Shown here in pieces: positions 18,850-20,740 of a DNA stretch of 20,740 nucleotides. Origin of the DNA: a virus. Numbering within the stretch: position 1 is the first letter of the stretch; each line of letters begins with the position of its first letter. Made by a program: the position numbers and the translations under genes. The notes under the pieces are model-generated. The model did no database searches, was not told the DNA's origin, and saw only the letters and a program-made list of their open reading frames with translations. Location: positions 1 to 20,740 of IMG/VR virus record IMGVR_UViG_3300010397_000098. One strand, given 5' to 3'.

Positions 18850-20333
18850 CAGCCGATGTCACTCACCTTGGAAGACGTGTTTTGCCACGCGCCCATGAAC
18901 CCGACATAGACCGGATCGGCAATATCGAGACGCCATCGCCGCGCATTCCAGCTGCTGCGTCCGGTGCAAGAAACCAGCGATACCAGCTGCCGCGTCTGCG
19001 ATTGCCGGCCGAGCTTGCGCTGGATCGGCGCGTAGTAGTTTTGCCCGCCGTCGTCCGACCAGCTGATTTCCACGACCGGATTAGTCTCGATCGGATCGTC
19101 GCCGATCGCCATGCCGACGCCGGTCACGAACTCAAAGTCCGCACGCCCGACACGCGCACCCACCGGGAAATTCTCAACCGCGCCGCTCTCCAATCGCCAG
19201 CGCAATGGATCACCAATCTCGGTATGAACCTGATTTGTAATCTCTTGCACATTGCCGGTGAGAATGTCGCCGCACAGCCACTTGTTGAACGCATACACGC
19301 CACCAGTGATGCGTGAACGCGACCGCAGATAGCTGTTACGTTCCGCCCACTTGTTGGTGTTGGTGTCAAACACCCACGACCATGTCGGCGATGACAGCAG
19401 AATAAAAGCATGTCCCCGGCTGACGAAGCAGGACATTTCCAGTGTGCGCTTGACACCGTTGACGGCCGGCTCCCGCTCGATCAGTCCATCGAGATCGGGC
19501 GGCGATATTTTCTCCGGGTTATAGCCGTTCAACCGCACGACACTGTTGTCGTCGGCAACCCAGATCAGTGAGCGACTGAAGTTGTCTTCAAAGGCTGAAA
19601 CACAGAACGGACCCGCCAGCCCGCGCGGGATCACCACCGATCGCTGAAACGGAAACGGCGTGGTGCCAGCATTGACCCAGACCTCAGTAGTGACGGGTCC
19701 AAACAAGAATAGCTGGCCGGCCCAGGCCACACCTCGGATCAATCCATCCGGCTTGCTCTCGGCAGTCGCAAACGACGTTGCACCCACCGTGATCGAGTTC
19801 AGCCCCGAGGCCCACACTTGCCCATTGCCGATCGTGTAAAAGAAATAGTTGTCGAGCACACAGACTGAGTTCGGTGCCGGAAAGGTAGGGAAGCCGGGAG
19901 CCAGATAGCTCATCGTGACGGTGTTGGCAGCAGTGTCGATGGAAGCGTAATTGCCGTCAGGATCACAGAACACCAGACCGGGGAATGGCTCGGCCGGCGT
20001 ACCAGCTGCCGAGCGCGTGTTGCGCGCGAAGAACCCCTTTGCCGTCCCCGCCAGAGTACCTACGCTAACAGCTGCGCCGCCGGCTCCAGTGAGTTTCACC
20101 AGACTGTTATTGAAGGCGCAATAGAGCACGCCGTTGACCTCGATCGCTCCGCGAAATCCCGTTTGCGTCGTAGTCCCGAAATTGCGCAGGCCGGGAGCGC
20201 GCCGGTAAATGATTTGCTGCGGAGCGCCGGCACCGAGCGGCTCGACATACGAATTGATGATGCGTCCACCGCTCTCCTGAAAGTGCGTCCCTGGAAACGT
20301 ACTGTCGGGAAACGGGACCGGAATTGGTGGCAT
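18849..20333 (-). CDS. P22 gp10-like packaged DNA stabilisation / tail hub protein, 494 aa
   Basis: This protein would close the portal channel after packaging and carry the tail. It is slightly longer than P22 gp10 (about 470). The N-terminal block is characteristic: FHESGG-like 'FQESGGRIINSYVEP' followed by YRRAPGLRNFGTTTQTGFRG and VNGVLYCAFNNSLVKL. Repeated beta-propeller-like segments follow (GLVFCDPDGNYASIDTAA, VCVLDNYFFYTIGNGQVWAS, QLFLFGPVTTEVWVNAGTTP, ARSLIWVADDN-type 'RSLIWVADDNSVVRLNGY', HAFILLSSPTWSWVFDTNTN). The C-terminal part (EISWSDDGGQNYYAPIQRKL, NARRWRLDIADPVYVGFMGA) recurs in phage stabilisation proteins. TGATG overlaps join it to the connector gene upstream and the 70-residue gene downstream. 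Confidence 0.85.
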   Translation of the reverse strand: MPPIPVPFPDSTFPGTHFQESGGRIINSYVEPLGAGAPQQIIYRRAPGLRNFGTTTQTGFRGAIEVNGVLYCAFNNSLVKLTGAGGAAVSVGTLAGTAKGFFARNTRSAAGTPAEPFPGLVFCDPDGNYASIDTAANTVTMSYLAPGFPTFPAPNSVCVLDNYFFYTIGNGQVWASGLNSITVGATSFATAESKPDGLIRGVAWAGQLFLFGPVTTEVWVNAGTTPFPFQRSVVIPRGLAGPFCVSAFEDNFSRSLIWVADDNSVVRLNGYNPEKISPPDLDGLIEREPAVNGVKRTLEMSCFVSRGHAFILLSSPTWSWVFDTNTNKWAERNSYLRSRSRITGGVYAFNKWLCGDILTGNVQEITNQVHTEIGDPLRWRLESGAVENFPVGARVGRADFEFVTGVGMAIGDDPIETNPVVEISWSDDGGQNYYAPIQRKLGRQSQTRQLVSLVSCTGRSSWNARRWRLDIADPVYVGFMGAWQNTSSKVSDIG

Positions 20334-20740
20334 CAGCCGCCTCGCGTGAAGTCAGTGCTGCTGTAGGTGACATTGCGCATGCCGCGCAGCTGCCGATCGG
20401 TGCCCAACGTCTGCCGCGTCCTGGCCGGACGGCTCATTGTTCGCAAGTCCATATCGGCCTGATCGTTGAGCACCTTGAGCACGGCACTGTCGGATTGATT
20501 GAAACTTCCGGCCGCTGCCCATGCCGCTTTATCGGCAATCGGCAGGAATGCCTCATCGGGCACCTCGCCGCCTGTCGGCGGATTGGGTGTTCCGATGTCG
20601 GCGAGATAGTAGATGTCGAGCGCAGCCATCATGGCGACGAGAGGATTGAGGATGATGTCCACCATCGACACGTTCTCGTCGCTTGGCGATTGCCCAGGAA
20701 TGAGCACGCCGAGCTTGATTATCGTCTGATCGATCAATTC
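20333..20740 (-). CDS. P22 gp4-like head-tail connector protein (5' end beyond the window)
   Basis: The reading frame is open to the right edge (Glu-Leu precede the first visible Ile), so the start lies outside; a TTG at 20737 is not a convincing start. About 135 residues are seen. The opening IDQTIIKLGVLIPGQSPSDE, then LVAMMAALDIYYL and a helical segment with PDEAFLPIADKAAWAAAG, follow the gp4 plan: 'A..kLGvl..g..p...e...al..L..m...w', then small helices. Immediate upstream position to a gp10-like gene, with a TGATG overlap, is the P22 order and supports the call. The C-terminal tail (RTMSRPARTRQTLGTD) is basic. Confidence 0.72.
   Translation of the reverse strand, partial: ELIDQTIIKLGVLIPGQSPSDENVSMVDIILNPLVAMMAALDIYYLADIGTPNPPTGGEVPDEAFLPIADKAAWAAAGSFNQSDSAVLKVLNDQADMDLRTMSRPARTRQTLGTDRQLRGMRNVTYSSTDFTRGG

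Noticed and set aside
1-20740. CRISPR array, rRNA or insertion sequence
   Set aside because: No regularly spaced direct repeats with unique spacers, no conserved rRNA sequence and no transposase reading frame were found.

Overview
The window looks like part of a temperate, P22-like (podoviral) phage or prophage from a GC-rich alphaproteobacterium, probably of the Rhizobiales type. The evidence is a tyrosine integrase, a small excisionase-like HTH protein, densely packed genes with ATGA and TGATG stop/start overlaps, a replication and recombination region, and a long structural operon. Its gene order (gp4-like connector, gp10-like plug protein, three ejection-type proteins, tail fibres) follows the P22 order. 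The host assignment is an inference from base composition and protein style. No housekeeping host gene is visible.

Layout from left to right. Positions 1-335 hold the end of a rightward run of tiny coupled genes closed by a hairpin terminator. Positions 315-747 are non-coding and hairpin-rich, containing a perfect 15-bp palindrome; they lie at the 3' side of int, where an attachment site would be expected. The leftward int gene (748-1899) and the rightward excisionase-like gene (2287-2484) are divergent. The spacer between them carries phased GGCACA boxes, two operator-like dyads and a hairpin that would hide the int ribosome binding site.

From 7002 down to 2471 a leftward early operon encodes a Cro-like HTH protein, a VRR-NUC nuclease, a 566-residue protein I do not recognise, a lambda O-like replication protein, a probable helicase-loader-like protein, a possible PD-(D/E)XK-like protein and a 207-residue possible regulator. 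Inside the O-like gene are a cluster of iteron-like repeats and a purine-rich, AT-rich tract, the arrangement of a lambdoid replication origin. From 7071 up to 9245 a rightward operon encodes a YqaJ-type exonuclease, a small protein, a RecT/Bet-like annealing protein and a coiled-coil protein. The two early operons diverge from a 68-bp control region with back-to-back promoters and an operator dyad.

From the right edge down to 9223 everything is leftward. It reads from the connector and plug proteins through three ejection proteins, a collar tail fibre, a glycine-rich tail fibre and a lysis cassette. The cassette ends in an endolysin that appears to join an Amidase_3 domain to an RlpA-like double-psi beta-barrel domain. 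This late operon converges on the recombination operon with a 23-bp gene overlap, and a strong hairpin lies inside the end of the endolysin gene. No CI-type repressor, terminase, portal or coat gene is seen; the latter three would be expected beyond the right edge.
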